A DNA stretch of 36,869 bases, taken from positions 1 through 36,869 of the forward strand of contig SFLG01000007.1 in assembly GCA_004553485.1 (NCBI GenBank), read 5' to 3'. Both the position numbers and the translations under genes were made by a program. How positions within the stretch are numbered: the first letter of the stretch is position 1; each line of letters opens with the position of its first letter. A model generated the notes under the pieces. The model was not told where the DNA came from, made no database searches, and saw only the letters and a program-made list of their open reading frames with translations. The stretch is from Bacteroidales bacterium. GTDB taxonomy: Bacteria > Bacteroidota > Bacteroidia > Bacteroidales > Muribaculaceae. Shown here piece by piece: positions 7,646 through 16,083 of the stretch.

Positions 7646-7698
7646 GACCACCGCCTCGCCCGGCAACCTCCACTTCTGACCTAACTTTATTTCGGCTT

Positions 7699-8364
7699 AT
7701 GACTAATTGTAAGGCGCCGCTCTCTTGCGACGGTTTGATATTCGATATGGACGGCACCCTGTGGGATGCCGTGGACTCGTACGTCAAAATTTGGAACGCC
7801 ACCATCGCCGAGTGCGGCATACACCGCGCACCGGTGACACGTGACGAGCTGATAGCGCAGATGGGCAAACCCCTCGACGTCATCCTGCCCGCGCTAATCC
7901 CCGGTGCGGAGGGCCACAAGCCCGGCCTGCTGGAAATTCTGATGCGCAACGAGGCCGAGATGATGCCGCGCCTGGGCGGAAAACTCTACCCCGACGTGCG
8001 CGGGACGCTGGAGCGGCTGCACGGACGCATCCCCCTGTTCATGGTCAGCAACTGCGGCGCCGAAGGGCTCGAGAACTTCCTGACCTTCACCGGCCTGCGC
8101 CACTTTTTCATCGCCTGGCTGTCGAACGGCGCCAACGGGCTGCCGAAAGACGCGAACATAAGGACCCTGGTTGAGCGTTATAATATGAACAGCCCATACT
8201 ATGTGGGCGACACCGCTACCGACGAGAAGGCCGCCCGCAGCGCCGGCACGGGCATGATTTGGTGCCGATACGGCTTCGGTCATGCCGAAAACCCCGACTA
8301 CGTGATTGACTCGTTTGCCCGGCTCACCTCGGTGCCACCGGTGGCAAACCGCCTGTCAGACTAA
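7699..8364 (+). CDS. HAD-superfamily hydrolase, phosphoglycolate phosphatase-like
   Basis: This is a predicted cytoplasmic phosphatase of 221 residues. All four HAD motifs are present: DMDGT with nucleophile Asp16 and Asp18, VSN with Ser117, Lys150 in LPKD, and GDTATD with Asp171 and Asp175. A helical cap of the C1 type lies between motifs I and II. Motif I is followed by LWDAVDSY, as in the Gph/PGP subgroup, but the substrate cannot be deduced. A TTG at 7642 would extend the frame by 19 residues through the repeat-flanking spacer; ATG 7699 is preferred because it starts just before the first beta strand. Confidence 0.85.
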   Translation: MTNCKAPLSCDGLIFDMDGTLWDAVDSYVKIWNATIAECGIHRAPVTRDELIAQMGKPLDVILPALIPGAEGHKPGLLEILMRNEAEMMPRLGGKLYPDVRGTLERLHGRIPLFMVSNCGAEGLENFLTFTGLRHFFIAWLSNGANGLPKDANIRTLVERYNMNSPYYVGDTATDEKAARSAGTGMIWCRYGFGHAENPDYVIDSFARLTSVPPVANRLSD

Positions 8365-8384
8365 AAGCTATAAATTCATACGTT

Positions 8385-9596
8385 ATGAAAGCACCCCAAG
8401 ACATCGACCGCACGCGAATGGTGATTCTGCCAGAGCAGGAGCACGGCGAGAGACTTGCCCGCGTACTCAAATACATGGCCAAGGCCGGCTTAGAGAGCAT
8501 GCTCCTTTGCGACAACGCCAACAAATTCTACATCACGGGCCGCATCTTCGACGGCTACATCTACATCGGCCCCGACGGCCGGGTCAGCTACTTTGTGCGC
8601 CGCCCGTCCATCCTCGAGGGCAAGTCCGTGCACCATATCCACAAGCCCGAGAACATCCTCGAAATCATCGACCGCGAGGGCCTCGGCCGCCCGTCAAAGC
8701 TCGGCCTCGAGCTTATGCAGACGTCCTACGCCACGGTGATGCGCCTCGCCGCCGCCCTCGGTGTCGACTCCTTCGGCAACGCCGACTCGGTGATGCTGAG
8801 CGCACGAGCCGTAAAAACGGCCTACGAGATACAGCAGATTGCCGTCTGCGGCATGCGCCACGACCGCGTGTACAGCCGCATCCCGCACTTGTACCACGAA
8901 GGCATGTCGGACGTTGAGCTGCAGATCGAGATCGAGCGCGTGACGCGCCTCGAGGGCGGTCTGGGCATCATCCGCACCGTCGGCCAGAGCATGGAGATCA
9001 ACATGGGCAGCGTGCTTGCCGGACGCAACGCCGACGAGCCGTCGCCCTACGACTTCGCCCTCGGCGGCGCCGGCACCTCCCCCGCCCTCCCCGTCGGCGC
9101 CGACGGCACCGTCCTGCGCGCGGGGATGTCGGTGATGGTGGACACCAACGGCGTCTTCAACGGTTACATGACCGACATGACGCGCACCTTCGCCGTCGGC
9201 AACCTGCCTCAGCGCGCCATCGACCTGCACAAGCTCAGCTGCGACATCTGCCACACCATCGAGGACATGGCCCGTCCCGGCGTACGGTGCAGCGACCTGT
9301 GCCGCAAGGCCCTCGACATGGCCGCCAAGGCCGGCGCGCCCAACCTGTTCATGGGCCACAACAGCCAGGCCTCGTTTGTCGGACACGGCCTGGGCATCGC
9401 CCTCAACGAGCTGCCCGTGATATCGCTCAAGACCGACAGCATCCTCGAGGTCGGCAACGTCCTGGCCATCGAGCCCAAGTTCGTCATCCCCGACGTCGGC
9501 GCCGTAGGCATCGAGAACACCTGCGCCGTCACCGATGACGGCCCGATGCGCAGGCTGACAAACGCCCCCGAGGAGCTTATCACGCTCGTCAGCTGA
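8385..9596 (+). CDS. M24-family Xaa-Pro aminopeptidase-like protein
   Basis: M24 enzymes are pita-bread metalloproteases; members of this layout remove N-terminal residues before proline. The 403 residues split into an N-terminal creatinase-type domain (1-140, with MLLCDNANKFYITG) and a C-terminal catalytic domain. The metal ligands can be followed: Asp in VDTNG near 252, Asp in DMTRTFAVG near 264, His in GHGLGIALNE near 332, Glu in AIEPKF near 363 and Glu in GIENTC near 375. No signal peptide is seen, so it is cytoplasmic. It begins 20 nt after the HAD gene and 38 nt precede cca, which suggests one operon. Confidence 0.9.
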   Translation: MKAPQDIDRTRMVILPEQEHGERLARVLKYMAKAGLESMLLCDNANKFYITGRIFDGYIYIGPDGRVSYFVRRPSILEGKSVHHIHKPENILEIIDREGLGRPSKLGLELMQTSYATVMRLAAALGVDSFGNADSVMLSARAVKTAYEIQQIAVCGMRHDRVYSRIPHLYHEGMSDVELQIEIERVTRLEGGLGIIRTVGQSMEINMGSVLAGRNADEPSPYDFALGGAGTSPALPVGADGTVLRAGMSVMVDTNGVFNGYMTDMTRTFAVGNLPQRAIDLHKLSCDICHTIEDMARPGVRCSDLCRKALDMAAKAGAPNLFMGHNSQASFVGHGLGIALNELPVISLKTDSILEVGNVLAIEPKFVIPDVGAVGIENTCAVTDDGPMRRLTNAPEELITLVS

Positions 9597-9634
9597 ACGG
9601 TTATCCCCCCTTCCCCGCAATCATTATCCCCAAC

Positions 9635-11101
9635 ATGTCTGAATACAAGCAACTTATCGACAAACCCATTTTCCACACCATAGGCCGCGTGGCCGACGGC
9701 ATGGGCCGCGAGGCCTACGTGGTGGGCGGGTTTGTGCGCGACCTGCTGCTCGGCCGACCTTCCAAGGACATCGACTTTGTGACGGTGGGCTCGGGCATCG
9801 ACCTGGCACGCGCCTCGGCACGCGCGCTGGGACAGCATATCAAAGTGACGGTGTTCAAGAGCTTCGGCACCGCCCGCCTGGCCTGGCACGGCACCGAGCT
9901 CGAGTTTGTGGGTGCCCGCCGCGAGAGCTACGACCGCAACAGCCGCAACCCCATCGTCGAGGACGGCACGCTCGACGAGGACATCGCCCGCCGCGACTTC
10001 ACCATCAACGCCATGGCCCTGTGCATCAACGCCGACCGCTTTGGCGCGCTTGTCGACAACTACAACGGCCTCGACGACCTTAAGGCGGGGATAATACGCA
10101 CGCCGCTCGACCCGGACATCACCTTCAGCGACGACCCGCTTCGCATCCTCCGCGCCGTGCGCTTCGCCACCCAGCTGGGCTTCCGCATCGCCCCGGAGAC
10201 ACTCATGGCCATGGCGCGCAACGCCGGGCGCATGACCATCCTCGCCCACGAGCGCATCAAGGACGAGCTGCAGAAAATCATGGCCTCGCCCAAGCCGTCC
10301 ATCGGCTTTGTGCTGATGATGAAGACCGGCGTGCTGCCTTACGTCCTGCCCGAGCTGGAGGCGATGAGCGGCGTGGAGACACGCCACGGCCGCGGCCACA
10401 AGGACAACTTCTACCACACCCTCGAGGTCCTCGACAACGTGGCGGCCCGCACCTCCGACATCTGGACACGCTGGGGCGCCCTGCTCCACGACATCGGCAA
10501 ACCCGTCACCAAGCAGTGGGATGCAAAAAACGGCTGGACCTTCCACAACCACAACTTCGTCGGCTCCAAGATGGTACCACGCATCTTCCGCCGCCTGGGT
10601 CTGCCCTTGGGCGAGGAGATGCGCAAGGTGCAGAAGCTGGTCGAGCTGCACATGCGCCCCATCGCCCTGGTAGAGGACGAGGTCACCGACAGCGCCGTGC
10701 GACGTCTGGCAAACTACGCCGAGGAAGACCTTGAGGACCTGATGATTCTCGCCCGCGCCGACATCACCAGCAAGAACCTCGAAAAGAAACAGCGCTTCCT
10801 CGAAAACTTCGACATCGTCGACGAGAAGATCCGCGCCGTGCGCGCCCTCGACCTCGACCGCGCCTTCCGCCCCGCCCTCGACGGCTTCGACATCATGGCC
10901 ATGTTCGGCCTCCCCCAGGGCCGCGAGGTGGGCACGCTGATGAAAGAGCTCACCCGCGTCAGCAAAGACTGCGAAATCGAGCCCACCCGCCAGGCCGCCA
11001 TCGACTTCCTCCTCGACCTCGGCACCCGCATGGGCCTCCACGGCGATCCCTCCCTCCTCCCCGACCCCGCCACCAAACCCAAGAAAAAAACATCAAACTG
11101 A
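9635..11101 (+). CDS. cca: CCA tRNA nucleotidyltransferase with HD domain
   Basis: It belongs to the polymerase-beta superfamily enzymes that add or repair the 3' CCA of tRNA. The nucleotidyltransferase head has VVGGFVRDLLLG near residue 30 and the catalytic DIDF near 46. Next come RRDFTINAMAL and DDPLRILRAVRFATQLGFRI, the family's nucleotide-selecting region. A C-terminal HD phosphohydrolase domain carries LLHDIGKP near 284. At 488 residues it is the HD-containing form common in Bacteroidota, and the tail is lysine-rich (TKPKKKTSN). A poly(A) polymerase role cannot be excluded from sequence alone. Confidence 0.92.
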   Translation: MSEYKQLIDKPIFHTIGRVADGMGREAYVVGGFVRDLLLGRPSKDIDFVTVGSGIDLARASARALGQHIKVTVFKSFGTARLAWHGTELEFVGARRESYDRNSRNPIVEDGTLDEDIARRDFTINAMALCINADRFGALVDNYNGLDDLKAGIIRTPLDPDITFSDDPLRILRAVRFATQLGFRIAPETLMAMARNAGRMTILAHERIKDELQKIMASPKPSIGFVLMMKTGVLPYVLPELEAMSGVETRHGRGHKDNFYHTLEVLDNVAARTSDIWTRWGALLHDIGKPVTKQWDAKNGWTFHNHNFVGSKMVPRIFRRLGLPLGEEMRKVQKLVELHMRPIALVEDEVTDSAVRRLANYAEEDLEDLMILARADITSKNLEKKQRFLENFDIVDEKIRAVRALDLDRAFRPALDGFDIMAMFGLPQGREVGTLMKELTRVSKDCEIEPTRQAAIDFLLDLGTRMGLHGDPSLLPDPATKPKKKTSN

Positions 11102-11203
11102 TTTTGCCTAACATCCTTGCTGAAAGTGCGGTGCATAAGCCCGAACTGTATTTTGCGCCGTATTGACGGTTTGACCCATATTTCGGGGGTCGGGAAAGTT
11201 TTG

Positions 11204-11211
11204 TAACTTTG
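11204..11211 (+). promoter_or_regulatory. -7 box immediately before the broken GNAT gene
   Basis: TAACTTTG fits TAnnTTTG exactly and ends only 4 nt before ATG 11216. A start site about 7 nt downstream would fall at the ATG itself, so the original mRNA was leaderless or used a later start codon. No good -33 box is seen. Confidence 0.45.
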
Positions 11212-11215
11212 GGGT

Positions 11216-11518
11216 ATGGTAAAGTATGATGTGAAAGGTAAGGCGGGGGACGGGCTGGTTGTCCGCCGGGCGGTCGAGGGCGATTTGCCGAGGATGACCG
11301 AGGTCTTCGAGGCTGCGCGCCGGTATATGGCGGCCAACGGCAATCCCACTCAGTGGGGCTCGTCGTCGCCGGATATAAAGCTGGTGGTCAACGACATATC
11401 ACGCGGGGACAGCTACGTCATCGAAGACGAGAAGGGCCGCATCATCGCCACCTTTGCCCTGATGACGATGCCCGACCACCACTACACGTTTATCACCGAC
11501 GGGCCGGGGTGGATTTAT
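11216..11518 (+). pseudogene. GNAT-family N-acetyltransferase, 5' fragment
   Basis: The first 101 codons read as a GNAT acetyltransferase (VVRRAVEGDLPRMTEVFEAA, GNPTQWG, YVIEDEKGRIIATFALM, ITDGPGWIY). The acetyl-CoA binding loop (Q/R-x-x-G-x-G/A) and everything after it are missing, so the protein should be inactive; intact relatives are about 165 residues. Similarity stops after GWIY at 11518, where the reverse-strand retropepsin gene already ends (stop at 11517-11515). The remaining 3' part is not found elsewhere in the window. The open frame runs on to 11548 through foreign sequence. Confidence 0.75.
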
Positions 11519-12711
11519 ATGATTTCCTTGTCTATATTGAGAATATAGCTTACAATTTCACCGCTCTTTTTCTTGACCTCGTAAGTGGTCGGCCCTGTTA
11601 AGCCGAGACCTTTGCGCTGTTCCTCCCACGAGATTTCTTTAACCAGTCTGCCATTTATAGACAGGACCTCATCTCCTATCTCGAATCCTGCTTTTTGGGC
11701 GATTCCATCATTATAAATGCTGCTCACAATCCAACCATCACCAATATCCGTTCTATCAACATAACCCATTTGTATCTTTGAACTCTTTTGGTATGAGGTG
11801 TCTGTATTGCCATTTCTTCGAGCATACAGCATATTATTGGGAGCATCGATTATCAAGTCATAATGGCACAATATATCATTGCCAATAATTCCCAAATAAG
11901 CACGGTCGGAGGACAAAGCTCCCTCCGTATTATACGATGCAGATATAACTATGTTATACAATTCGTCAAGGAACTTAAATGATTCCGCTCTGAAATTCAC
12001 TTCTGAACCGTCGCCACCGACTCCCATATTTGAGTAATAGCAGATTGCCTGCGGTTTACCGGTTAAATCAATACCTTTTCTTGCCGCATTTGTCAGAATT
12101 ATAGTGCTACCGCAACCTAAATCAAGACGGAAAGTGCCTATTACACGTTGAATGGAGTCAATTTTTAACTCACATTCAATATCAATTCTATTGTTATTGA
12201 ATTGTGCAGGGAGTTTTGTGTATCCATCAAGCATCTCAGGAGTAAGACTGTCAATTGATAGTAGGTATCCATCAGTATAATTCACCAACAACGGCTTATC
12301 AAATACAGCGTTGTTGCCTATCATCCCGTCCGCATGTCGTCCCAAAATCTCTCGTAAATTGATTATAGGGGTAATACGCTCTTTGTGTACGACATCGCCC
12401 ATTTGCAGAGGTATCGTGTCTATTATGATGGGAACAGTCTTTACTCCGTCATTTCCTGCACCTCCCATTTTAGCACGCGCTTTACGGAACGGCAACTTGC
12501 CGAATGTGGATAAATCCATATAGTCTTTATCCATATACAGTCTGTCCGCCCCTGTATCGTATATCAGCGACACAGGAATTGTGTCGGCAATTACCCCTTG
12601 TATATATATATGTGAGTCGAGAATGAAAGGGATTGCTTTTTGGGGAACTTCTGCTGAAATATTCAGCACCGAAAAAACAATACTAAAAAGGAGTGCCAAT
12701 CGGGTTTTCAT
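11515..12711 (-). CDS. retropepsin-like aspartyl protease with PDZ domain
   Basis: This is a 398-residue secreted protein of the clan AA aspartyl-protease type known in Bacteroidota. It has a signal peptide (MKTRLALLFSIVFSVLNISA). A first retropepsin-like half carries SLIYDTGAD with Asp52, and a second half carries TFRLDLGCGSTI with Asp197. A PDZ domain follows at about 324-390 (GWIVSSIYNDGIAQKAGFEIGDEVLSING). Each half supplies one D-T/L-G, as expected for a single-chain enzyme. The frame reaches ATG 12747, but 12711 gives the proper signal peptide. The gene is visibly AT-richer than its neighbours and its 3' end overlaps the point where the GNAT gene is broken, so it was probably acquired. 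The substrate is unknown. Confidence 0.82.
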   Translation of the reverse strand: MKTRLALLFSIVFSVLNISAEVPQKAIPFILDSHIYIQGVIADTIPVSLIYDTGADRLYMDKDYMDLSTFGKLPFRKARAKMGGAGNDGVKTVPIIIDTIPLQMGDVVHKERITPIINLREILGRHADGMIGNNAVFDKPLLVNYTDGYLLSIDSLTPEMLDGYTKLPAQFNNNRIDIECELKIDSIQRVIGTFRLDLGCGSTIILTNAARKGIDLTGKPQAICYYSNMGVGGDGSEVNFRAESFKFLDELYNIVISASYNTEGALSSDRAYLGIIGNDILCHYDLIIDAPNNMLYARRNGNTDTSYQKSSKIQMGYVDRTDIGDGWIVSSIYNDGIAQKAGFEIGDEVLSINGRLVKEISWEEQRKGLGLTGPTTYEVKKKSGEIVSYILNIDKEII

Positions 12712-12824
12712 ATGCAGGATTTTGAAGCTGTTTATATTCAAATGCAAATAAACGGATAATATTTTGAATATTATTACTGTCCGCTAAACTTTTTAGAGAG
12801 AGATGAAAATTAGGCCTGAATCCA

Positions 12825-12857
12825 TTTGCAGGAATCGGCCCTAAATGGTTATTTTTG
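12825..12857 (+). promoter_or_regulatory. transposase promoter
   Basis: TTTG at 12825-12828 and TATTTTTG at 12850-12857 are separated by 21 nt, an excellent match to the Bacteroidota -33/-7 pair. ATG 12882 lies 24 nt further on. The sequence around 12777-12800 (CTGTCCGCTAAAC...) may be the left terminal repeat of the insertion sequence, but no matching right end survives to prove it. Confidence 0.6.
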
Positions 12858-12881
12858 TTTCGCCAAAAACCAAATTAACCA

Positions 12882-13211
12882 ATGCCCAAAAGTAGTAATT
12901 TTTTCGGACAGCCGATATATGGTCAGCTTATAAAATCACTCGACCGTGAAAATATAGTTGAAATCAGCCGCAAACACGGCGGAGAGAAGTATGTCAAGAG
13001 TTTCGATGGCTATACACATCTGCTGACGATACTCTATGCCGTAATCCAGCGTTTCGACTCGCTACGTAAGATAGAGACATCTATGACAGCCGAGGTTCGC
13101 AAGCTGCATCATGTCGGCATAGACACATTGCCAAGACGAAGTACCCTCTCGGACGCAAACGCTATCGAGCGCCTTTCCCCCGCCGAGCGCCACCACTACC
13201 TCGGGATCTAA
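12882..13211 (+). pseudogene. IS4-family transposase, N-terminal remnant (DUF4372)
   Basis: The 109 codons match the N-terminal DUF4372 region of IS4-family transposases: FFGQPIYGQLIKSLDRENI, then SFDGYTHLLTILYAVIQRFDSLRKIE, then LPRRSTLSDAN. Full-length relatives are about 380 residues with a DDE catalytic core, all of which is missing. The last dozen residues (ERLSPAERHHYLGI) look like foreign sequence, so the break is near 13165. The element cannot move by itself. It marks the right part of the disrupted patch that begins at the broken GNAT gene. Confidence 0.75.
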
Positions 13212-13310
13212 CCCATTGGCACACACCAAACAATAGTTTCGGCGCACCATTCGGCCCGCCTATTGACGCATAATTGCGCGTTTTTAACGCCCAAAACAGA
13301 AAATATTTCG

Positions 13311-13318
13311 TATCTTTG
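13311..13318 (+). promoter_or_regulatory. promoter of the small membrane protein
   Basis: TATCTTTG is an exact -7 box; a second, weaker CATCTTTG follows at 13321-13328. Transcription should begin near 13325, giving a leader of about 115 nt to ATG 13439. No clear -33 box is visible. Confidence 0.5.
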
Positions 13319-13404
13319 CACATCTTTGTGGCACATAATGACGCTTTGGCCGAAATCGAAAAACTAATGCTATCCCGTTTTTGCTCGGTAATGATAATAA
13401 GCTT

Positions 13405-13433
13405 CTATCTGACATGGTTGATATGTCAGATAG
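13405..13433 (+). promoter_or_regulatory. leader hairpin just before the start codon
   Basis: CTATCTGACAT at 13405-13415 and its exact complement at 13423-13433 form an 11-bp stem with a 7-nt loop, ending 5 nt before ATG 13439. In RNA it would cover the ribosome landing zone; in DNA it could be a repressor site. Such a perfect repeat is unlikely inside coding sequence, which supports starting the gene at 13439. Confidence 0.5.
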
Positions 13434-13438
13434 ACACC

Positions 13439-13681
13439 ATGCACACATACGACTGGTTTTTCGGCATCTTGCACGGCTTCTTCTTCATCCCCAACTTCAT
13501 CCGCAGCTGCCTCACCGGCAGCCTCTACATCGCCTTAGACCACACCACAGCCTACACGGTATTCTACTGGATTTCTGCCGTAGCGTCGCTGCCGGCCATC
13601 ATCTACATCGTCGTCCGTCCCGGCCGCTTCAAGAAAAACTCACACCACCCCGACACCCTCCCCGACATCAAAACCCACTGA
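13439..13681 (+). CDS. small membrane protein of unknown function
   Basis: The 80-residue protein begins MHTYDWFFGILHGFFFIPNFIRS, a type of small two-helix membrane protein recurrent in Bacteroidota but without assigned function. Hydrophobic segments lie at about 6-22 and 39-58, and the tail is basic and polar (RPGRFKKNSHH). The frame is open further upstream: ATG 13367 would give 104 residues and overlaps the stop of a 9-codon upstream frame (13338-13367). I prefer 13439 because the conserved-looking part begins there and a perfect hairpin occupies 13405-13433. It is convergent with dnaK behind a shared terminator. Confidence 0.6.
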   Translation: MHTYDWFFGILHGFFFIPNFIRSCLTGSLYIALDHTTAYTVFYWISAVASLPAIIYIVVRPGRFKKNSHHPDTLPDIKTH

Positions 13682-13783
13682 CCGCCCACCGACCGGCCCC
13701 CCCGCGACCACAGCGGCCCCCGCGGCCACTACCGAACGGCCCCGGCCGACGACACGCCACATCATCTTATAACTTATTGGCAA

Positions 13784-13832
13784 AAAAACCGCAAAGGAGT
13801 GCAGCTTTCGTCTGCACTCCTTTGCGGTTTTT
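13784..13832. terminator. bidirectional terminator
   Basis: Two perfectly complementary 21-nt arms (13784-13804 and 13812-13832) surround a 7-nt loop. The stem ends in A5 on one side and T5 on the other, so it can terminate in both directions. It lies between the small membrane protein (+) and dnaK (-). Confidence 0.88.
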
Positions 13833-13873
13833 AGAGTCAAATGATGGATTGCTTCTTTGCCTCCGAGGGGCTT

Positions 13874-13918
13874 TTAGCTACATTAGCTATTATAGCTACT
13901 TTGGCTATCTCAGCCGGC
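13874..13918. repeat. 9-bp periodic array, TAGCTA type
   Basis: Five units in strict 9-bp phase, such as TTAGCTATT (13883-13891) and ATAGCTACT (13892-13900), lie between the terminator and the dnaK stop codon. TAGCTA is a perfect palindrome. The same type occurs at 16084-16137 and 30771-30824. Confidence 0.65.
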
Positions 13919-13938
13919 CGGGAGGCTCTGAGGCGGGG

Positions 13939-15846
13939 TTATTTCACTTCCTCGAAGTCGACGTCGGTGACGTGGTCGTCGGGGGAGGTGGTGTGGGCGT
14001 TGGCTGAGGTGTCGGCGCCGGGCTGCTGCTGGGCCTGGGCCTGAGCCTGGGCGTTGAGGATGTCCTGCTGGGCGGCGCCGAAGGTGGTTTCGATTTCCTT
14101 GATGGCGGCGTCGATGGCGCTGAGGTCCTGTGCCTTGTGGGCGTCTTTCAGCTTGGCGACGGCGGCCTCGATGGCGGCCTTCTTGTCGGCGGGAATCTTG
14201 TCGCCGAGCTCGCCGAGCTGCTTCTCGGTCTGGAAGATGATGGCGTCGGCGTGGTTGAGTTTGTCGACACGCTCTTTCTCCTTGGCGTCGCTGGCGGCGT
14301 TGGCCTCGGCTTCCTGTTTCATGCGCTGGATTTCGGCGTCGGTGAGGCCTGACGAGGCTTCGATGCGAATGCTCTGCTCCTTGCCGGTGGCTTTATCCTT
14401 TGCGGTGACGTTGAGGATGCCGTTTGCGTCGATCTCGAAGGTTACCTCGATCTGAGGTATGCCGCGGGGTGCGGGAGCGATGCCGTCGAGGTGGAATTTG
14501 CCCAGGAGCTTGTCATCCTTGGCCATGGGGCGTTCGCCCTGGAGGACGTTGATTTCTACCGAAGGCTGGTTGTCAGCGGCGGTCGAGAAGGTCTCGCTCT
14601 TGCGGGTAGGAATGGTGGTGTTTGCCTCGATGAGCTTGGTCATTACGCCGCCGAGGGTCTCGATACCTACCGACAGGGGCACTACGTCGAGCAGAAGCAC
14701 GTCCTTGACGTCGCCCGAGAGGACACCGCCCTGGATGGCTGCGCCGACGGCGACAACCTCGTCGGGGTTGACACCCTTTGAGGGAGCCTTGCCGAAGAAT
14801 TTCTCTACGACCTGCTGGACTGCGGGGATACGTGTCGAACCACCCACGAGGATAACCTCGTTGATGTCGGCGGCAGTCAAGCCGGCGTCCTTAAGAGCCT
14901 GCTCGCAGGGGCCGAGGGTTGCCTGGATGAGGCGGTCGGCCAGCTGCTCGAACTTGGCGCGGGTAAGGGTCTTTACCAGGTGCTTGGGTACACCGTTTAC
15001 GGGCATGATGTACGGCAGGTTGATTTCGGTAGAGGTGGTCGACGAAAGCTCGATTTTGGCTTTCTCGGCAGCCTCTTTGAGGCGCTGCATGGCCATGGGG
15101 TCCTGACGGAGGTCTACGCCCTCGTCCTTCTGGAACTCGTCGGCCAGCCAGTCGATGATGACGTGGTCAAAGTCGTCGCCGCCGAGGTGGGTGTCGCCGT
15201 TGGTCGACTTAACCTCGAATACGCCGTCGCCGAGCTCGAGGATTGAGATATCGAATGTACCGCCGCCAAGGTCGAAGACAGCGATCTTCTGGTCCTTGTT
15301 GGCTTTGTCGAGGCCGTAAGCCAGGGCGGCTGCGGTGGGCTCGTTGACGATACGGCGTACAGTCAGACCTGCGATTTCGCCGGCCTCCTTGGTGGCCTGA
15401 CGCTGCGAGTCGTTAAAGTAAGCGGGGACGGTGATGACGGCCTCGGTAACCTGCTGGCCAAGATAGTCTTCGGCAGTCTTTTTCATCTTCTGAAGAATCA
15501 TTGCCGAAATCTCCTGCGGGGTGTACTGACGTCCGTCGATGTCGATACGGGGTGTATTGTTGTCGCCGCGCACTACTTTGTAGGGCACGCGCTCTATTTC
15601 TTTCTGAACCTGATCGTAAGTCTCGCCCATGAAGCGCTTGATCGAGTAGATGGTACGGGTGGGGTTGGTGATTGCCTGACGCTTGGCAGGATCGCCTACC
15701 TTGCGCTCGCCGCCATCAACAAATGCCACTACCGAGGGAGTGGTGTTGCGGCCTTCGCTGTTGGGAATAACTACGGGGTCGTTACCCTCAAGAACGGCTA
15801 CACACGAGTTGGTGGTGCCAAGGTCTATACCTATTATCTTTCCCAT
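13939..15846 (-). CDS. dnaK: chaperone DnaK (Hsp70)
   Basis: DnaK is the ATP-driven Hsp70 that refolds cytoplasmic proteins with DnaJ and GrpE. The 635 residues are full length. The N-terminal ATPase has IIGIDLGTTNSCVAV at the start, VPAYFNDSQRQATKEA near 140 and AVFDLGGGTFDISIL near 190. The linker DVLLLDVVPLSVGIETLGG is near 390, followed by the beta substrate-binding domain and helical lid. A Gln/Ala-rich stretch (LNAQAQAQAQQQPG) precedes the terminal DVDFEEVK. dnaJ and grpE are not in this window, so the gene stands alone. Its leader contains a sigma-54-like motif but no good TAnnTTTG box. Confidence 0.99.
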   Translation of the reverse strand: MGKIIGIDLGTTNSCVAVLEGNDPVVIPNSEGRNTTPSVVAFVDGGERKVGDPAKRQAITNPTRTIYSIKRFMGETYDQVQKEIERVPYKVVRGDNNTPRIDIDGRQYTPQEISAMILQKMKKTAEDYLGQQVTEAVITVPAYFNDSQRQATKEAGEIAGLTVRRIVNEPTAAALAYGLDKANKDQKIAVFDLGGGTFDISILELGDGVFEVKSTNGDTHLGGDDFDHVIIDWLADEFQKDEGVDLRQDPMAMQRLKEAAEKAKIELSSTTSTEINLPYIMPVNGVPKHLVKTLTRAKFEQLADRLIQATLGPCEQALKDAGLTAADINEVILVGGSTRIPAVQQVVEKFFGKAPSKGVNPDEVVAVGAAIQGGVLSGDVKDVLLLDVVPLSVGIETLGGVMTKLIEANTTIPTRKSETFSTAADNQPSVEINVLQGERPMAKDDKLLGKFHLDGIAPAPRGIPQIEVTFEIDANGILNVTAKDKATGKEQSIRIEASSGLTDAEIQRMKQEAEANAASDAKEKERVDKLNHADAIIFQTEKQLGELGDKIPADKKAAIEAAVAKLKDAHKAQDLSAIDAAIKEIETTFGAAQQDILNAQAQAQAQQQPGADTSANAHTTSPDDHVTDVDFEEVK

Positions 15847-15938
15847 AATAATTAAAGTGTTTAGTTATGTTTATTTGTTAATTGATTCGTTGAAACATCC
15901 CGCCGGACTTGTGCAGCCCGCCGGTCATTCACTAAGTA

Positions 15939-15954
15939 AACAATTCCTGTGCCA
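15939..15954 (-). promoter_or_regulatory. sigma-54-like motif upstream of dnaK
   Basis: On the minus strand, TGGCAC, five bases, then TTGTT resembles the -24/-12 consensus TGGCAC-N5-TTGCW. The -24 half is perfect; the -12 half has T where the well-conserved C should be. It would start transcription about 80 nt before the dnaK ATG. Two direct copies of CCCGCCGG lie further downstream in the leader. Confidence 0.3.
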
Positions 15955-16028
15955 AATAGTTTCGCAAGAGGTCAAAGGCGCATAAAAAGGCCATTTTGGC
16001 AGTGACAGCCCCGACTGACAGATATGAC

Positions 16029-16068
16029 ACGCGACGCACCCCGACTGGTCTGGCGGGGTGCGTCGCGT
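16029..16068. terminator. strong hairpin after trxA
   Basis: A perfect 15-bp stem (16029-16043 with 16054-16068) and a 10-nt loop lie about 70 nt past the trxA stop. Neither side has a T run, so it may block or stabilise the 3' end and not act as a classical terminator. It also separates trxA from the dnaK leader. Confidence 0.55.
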
Positions 16069-16083
16069 AGGTGGCGGGCGCCG

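Noticed and set aside
9209..11041. 610-codon open frame antisense to the M24 and cca genes
   Set aside because: It spans the boundary of two real genes and its product resembles no known family.
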